Shown here: positions 60,968 through 64,000 of the stretch, piece by piece | Layout of the letters: every line of letters begins with the position of its first letter | Numbering within the stretch: the first letter of the stretch is position 1 | DNA from: Eretmocerus hayati | Lineage: Eukaryota > Arthropoda > Insecta > Hymenoptera > Aphelinidae | Length of the DNA stretch: 64,000 bases | Reading direction: 5' to 3' | Assembly: GCA_029851415.1 (NCBI GenBank) | Contig: CM056742.1 | Span: 148,247,121 to 148,311,120 of the forward strand | The notes under the pieces: generated by a model | The model's database searches: none | What the model was told of the DNA's origin: nothing | What the model saw: only the letters and a program-made list of their open reading frames with translations | Translations under genes and position numbers: made by a program

Positions 60968-61427
60968 GTGGGAGTGTCAGTAGTGGCGCAAGTCATCCCT
61001 TACATTCTTCCCAACTCTCGGTACAAGTACGAGAAAGAAAGGGCGCATCGCCACCCCCGTACAGCTCGTAAAAAGAAGAAAATCGTTTCTGCGCGCTTGG
61101 GCGACACGATTTCTTGGTTGGGAGTGTCATTGTGTTGTAATTACTTCACCGAATCTGCCGACATCCACGCGAGCACCGTCAAATGCGCTCAAATCAAATT
61201 ACGTGTATGTGCCGGGGCTCTGGCTGCCGCATTAAAGCTTGAATTGGCAAGATTCGATGAAGAGGCCGGGACAATTTGCATTTGACGGCTCTTTCGTGCA
61301 TGGAGTGTGGCATTTTGCGGATTCGTTCTTGCGATTACTTCATTTCAATCGCGCGGTGGCATCAGATTCGGAAGCTCGTTCTGAAGTCTGTTTTCCTCCA
61401 AGTCTGATTTTGAGTAAACGAACTTGA
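60968..61427 (+). CDS. Weak candidate coding block, two overlapping frames
   Basis: A frame of 105 codons without ATG start (60968-61285) is basic in the middle (RHPRTARKKKKIV) and then alanine/leucine-rich. A second frame (61239-61427, 62 codons) takes over as it ends. The block has more C and G at third positions than the AT-rich flanks, which supports coding. However, there is no good acceptor, the frames conflict, and I recognise no family. A GC-richer regulatory patch is the alternative. Confidence 0.25.
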
Positions 61428-61530
61428 GAGTACAGTCTATATTCTTGATCATAGATCAATAAGTTGTCACTTAATCACCTAATCATCTAATAACCTAATC
61501 TAATATCGTATTGTAAAATACTCCCACTAA

Positions 61531-61858
61531 CCAGGAGAGGTAATCACATCCGGATCACGGATTCGGCTGAAACTTTGGGAATAGTTTTCTTTTAGTGCCA
61601 AAATAGGAAACCCAAAATTATAGACCCTAACGCTCAAGCGTTTCCGAGCTACAGCCAAGAACATTAGCGTTGCCCATATAGGCCCATGTTAAAAATCACA
61701 CCTATAGGTATACCTGCAATGCTAATGTCCGTGGCTGTAGCTCGGAAACGCTTGAGCGTTAGGGTCTATAATTTTGGCTACCATCTTTTGGCACTAAAAG
61801 AATACTATTCCCAAAGTTTCAGCCAAATCCGTGATCCGGTTGTGATGACCTCTCCTAG
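61531..61858. mobile_element. PIF/Harbinger-type MITE, copy 3 (diverged)
   Basis: The 328 bp element is flanked by TAA (61528-61530 and 61859-61861). Ends read CCAGGAGAGGTAATCACATC and, reverse complemented, CTAGGAGAGGTCATCACAAC. The arms share GAAACTTTGGGAAT and the loop shares TATAGGCCCA-type words with copies 7510 and 28429, so it belongs to the same family but a different branch. Confidence 0.82.
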
Positions 61859-61861
61859 TAA

Positions 61862-62722
61862 GTATGCATCTACCTCATAAAAAGCGAAATATACTGAATT
61901 CATCATAATTCAAGAGCAATAATCTCACCAAAGTTTGTATTTATGTTTCAGGTCCGTTATTTCTGAATGGTGTTTCTATTTGTTGAGTTGCTCCCTGGTA
62001 ACGTACAGAATCTCATCGTGCTCTTTTAGTTAGATTAAACCATTTATCTCTGCGAGGTTTGGGCATCCAGAAACGCATTTCTGACATTCAGATTATATCA
62101 TTCTGCGGTTGAGGAATTAACCCAAAAAAATGTGTCCATTATATTGGATCATGTGAATGAATAGGGCAAAATCACGAGGATGAAATAGAAAAGTTCCACC
62201 CTTCTTCTTTGATACTGCAAATTATGGCTTTAATCCAGACAACAAAGAACTTGTTAACGACTCATCAAACTTGAAAACAAAGCTGGTTATTCCATGTCAA
62301 TCATTGATCAATTCAACATCAAGAATCCTGTACATCCGAGCTTGCCGTGATGAAAATATACGTCCAATTATGAAACGTTAATTGTTATAATACATGAGGC
62401 ATACATTATTCATAAGTTCACAAGTGTACGTACAAAACGTGGATTCCTCGTGGATTCAATTACACTGAATCAAGAATTACGTTAACTTTATGAATCTCAT
62501 GTTTGAACTGCTTTTGATGAATGATTTTGCTTTCTCAAATAGTAAATAGAGCATGTGTACTATGATTTCTATTGAGTCGAATTTGCTTCAACGATATGCC
62601 TTTCTGAGAACACAGAAACTTCTCCATGCGCAGGATGAATTCACGGATTTCATAAGAGTTGCCTATCGCAAGGGGCCATAAATATATATCACATGAGATA
62701 GGTGTGCCTAATTAGCCTCCAC
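61862..62722. other. Non-coding stretch with one acceptor-like site
   Basis: TTTGTATTTATGTTTCAG ends near 61952 and is followed by GTCCGT, a poor donor. Bases 62052-62098 resemble 37054-37101. Nothing else is recognised. Confidence 0.35.
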
Positions 62723-62724
62723 TA

Positions 62725-63933
62725 CACTGTAAAAAATTTGTGGGAAAAACTGCAACCACTGGTTGCAGTTTTTCCCTCAACCACTGGTTTATCCCAAAAA
62801 TCAACCAGCTGGTTTATAATCAACCAGCTGGTTGATTTTTGGCACAAACCAGTGGTTGACTAACTATCCAACCACTGGTTGACTTTTTTCCCACAATGAA
62901 TATATAAGGATGAATGCGGCACCCACGATATTGGTCGATGGTGGTCTCCGGTTGACACTTTTGATTCGGAAAAACAAGTTTCGTCATTTTTTTTCACAAA
63001 CAAAGAGGGATTAACATTAGCCCCGGTCGCGTATGGACGACAAAGCGGGTTGCCTGTCATGCAGGAGTCGAATACACGTCGTAAGGCTGGAGGGATGGAT
63101 AGATGGACGGATGGGGTGGGAGGGTAGATGGGATGGATGGATGGATGGATGGAACGGAATGGAACGGACCGGAATGGGGCGAAATGGAACGAAATGAGGC
63201 GAAATGGAACGGAGTCTCATTGGATGGAGGGGAACGGAACTGACCGGATGGGGCAGAATGGAATGGGTGGGGCAAAATGGAACGGACTCAAATTGGATGG
63301 AGGGGAACGGAACTGTCCGGATGGGGCAAAATGGATTGGGTGGGGCAAAATGGAACGGAGTTGAATTGGGTGGAATCGACCGGAACGAAATGGAATTGAA
63401 TTATATGGATGGGAGACATCCATACGATTCAGTTCCATTTCGTTCAATTCCGTTCCGTTCCGGTCCATTCCGTTCAATTCCACTCCGTTCCATTCCGGTC
63501 CGTTCCGTTCCATTTCGGTCCGGTCCATTCCGTTCCATTCCATCCATCCATCCATCCATCGATCCATCCATCCCATCTACCCTCCCACCCCATCCGTCCA
63601 TCTATCCATCTCTCCAGTCTTACGACGTGTATTCGACTCCTGCAGGACAGGCAACCCGCTTTGTCGTCCATACGCGACCGGGGCTAATGTTTATCCCTCT
63701 TTGTTTGTGAAAAAAAATGACGAAACTTGTTTTTCCGAATCAAAAGTGTCAACCGGAGACCACCATCGACCAATATCGTGGGCGCCGCATTCATCCTCAT
63801 ATATTCGCTGTGGGGACAAAGTCAACCAGTGGTTGAATTCCAACCAGTGGTTGAATTCCAACCAGCTGGTTGATTTCGACAACCAACCACTGGTTGACGA
63901 TTTTGGTGGAAAGTCAACCAATTTTTTACAGTG
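62725..63933. mobile_element. 1.2 kb foldback element with palindrome-studded ends
   Basis: Flanked by TA (62723-62724 and 63934-63935), with ends CACTGTAAAAAATT on both sides (reverse complement on the right). Inside each end, AACCASTGGTT palindromes repeat: six at 62751-62885 and four at 63825-63900. Next come inverted unique arms (about 62885-63100 and 63590-63830). The core (about 63100-63590) is made of GGATGGA and GGAACGGAATGG repeats that turn over near 63410. Frames of up to 168 codons in the core are artefacts of the repeats. TA flanks fit Tc1/mariner or another TA-targeting group; not recognised. Confidence 0.85.
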
Positions 63934-63935
63934 TA

Positions 63936-64000
63936 CTTTTGTTTTGCTCATAGTTTTGGCTCATCTCCATATATGTTAACGTATTGTAGCTCATTTTAAA
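63936..64000. other. Non-coding end of window
   Basis: AT-rich sequence without features. Confidence 0.5.

Noticed and set aside
61935..61960. Plus-strand TTTATGTTTCAG followed by GTCCGT as a fourth recursive site
   Set aside because: GTCCGT is not a usable 5' splice site.
63128..63710. Frames of up to 168 codons on both strands
   Set aside because: They are translations of GGATGGA/GGAACGGAATGG repeats inside a foldback element; both strands are open for the same reason.
1..64000. Bacterial, phage or endosymbiont DNA
   Set aside because: No dense gene order, no ribosome-binding sites before long frames, AT-rich stop-filled sequence and abundant eukaryotic transposon types.

Overview
The window reads as AT-rich nuclear DNA of an animal, most likely an insect. 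A hymenopteran is my guess from the base composition, the short introns and the mix of CpG-bearing patches with TATA-rich tracts, but this is not proven. Nothing bacterial, viral or organellar is visible. There is no gene with a long reading frame, and no tRNA, rRNA or CRISPR array. The longest open frame is 170 codons and is not convincing. The region behaves like one very long intron or a gene desert holding mobile-element relics, possible regulatory patches and a scatter of short exon-like frames.

The most interesting signal is three plus-strand sites where a strong 3' splice site (pyrimidine tract ending in CAG) abuts a strong 5' splice site: 14290/14291, 36476/36477 and 52009/52010. This is the signature of recursive (ratchet) splicing in long introns. 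The first two are also followed 92 and 60 bases later by a second good donor, like a recursively spliced exon. If this is right, the window lies inside a plus-strand intron larger than 64 kb and the other pieces are nested in it.

Mobile elements are the best-supported features. There are three PIF/Harbinger-type MITEs of 314-328 bp with TTA/TAA duplications (7510, 28429, 61531) and a fourth, unrelated, TTA-flanked CpG-rich MITE (15543). There are piggyBac-type elements flanked by TTAA (18431 and 59732), and a worn copy of the latter at 23282. A 0.7 kb foldback lies at 46914 and a perfect 50-bp-arm hairpin at 5187. A 1.2 kb foldback at 62725 has subterminal AACCASTGGTT palindromes and a GGAAYGG satellite core. 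A possible zinc-knuckle gag relic lies at 57274.

Candidate genes are weak to moderate. The best is a three-exon minus-strand gene at 35044-35730 with good splice sites and one membrane segment, followed by a possible small secreted peptide at 34291. Single exons with good splice signals lie at 27518 (minus), 53774, 38386, 45717 and 42891. None could be assigned to a family. CpG-bearing, motif-dense patches recur every few kb (10.4, 15.0, 17.3, 28.9, 37.7, 41.8, 48.2, 49.9, 57.7, 58.8 kb) and are the likeliest enhancers or transcript starts.
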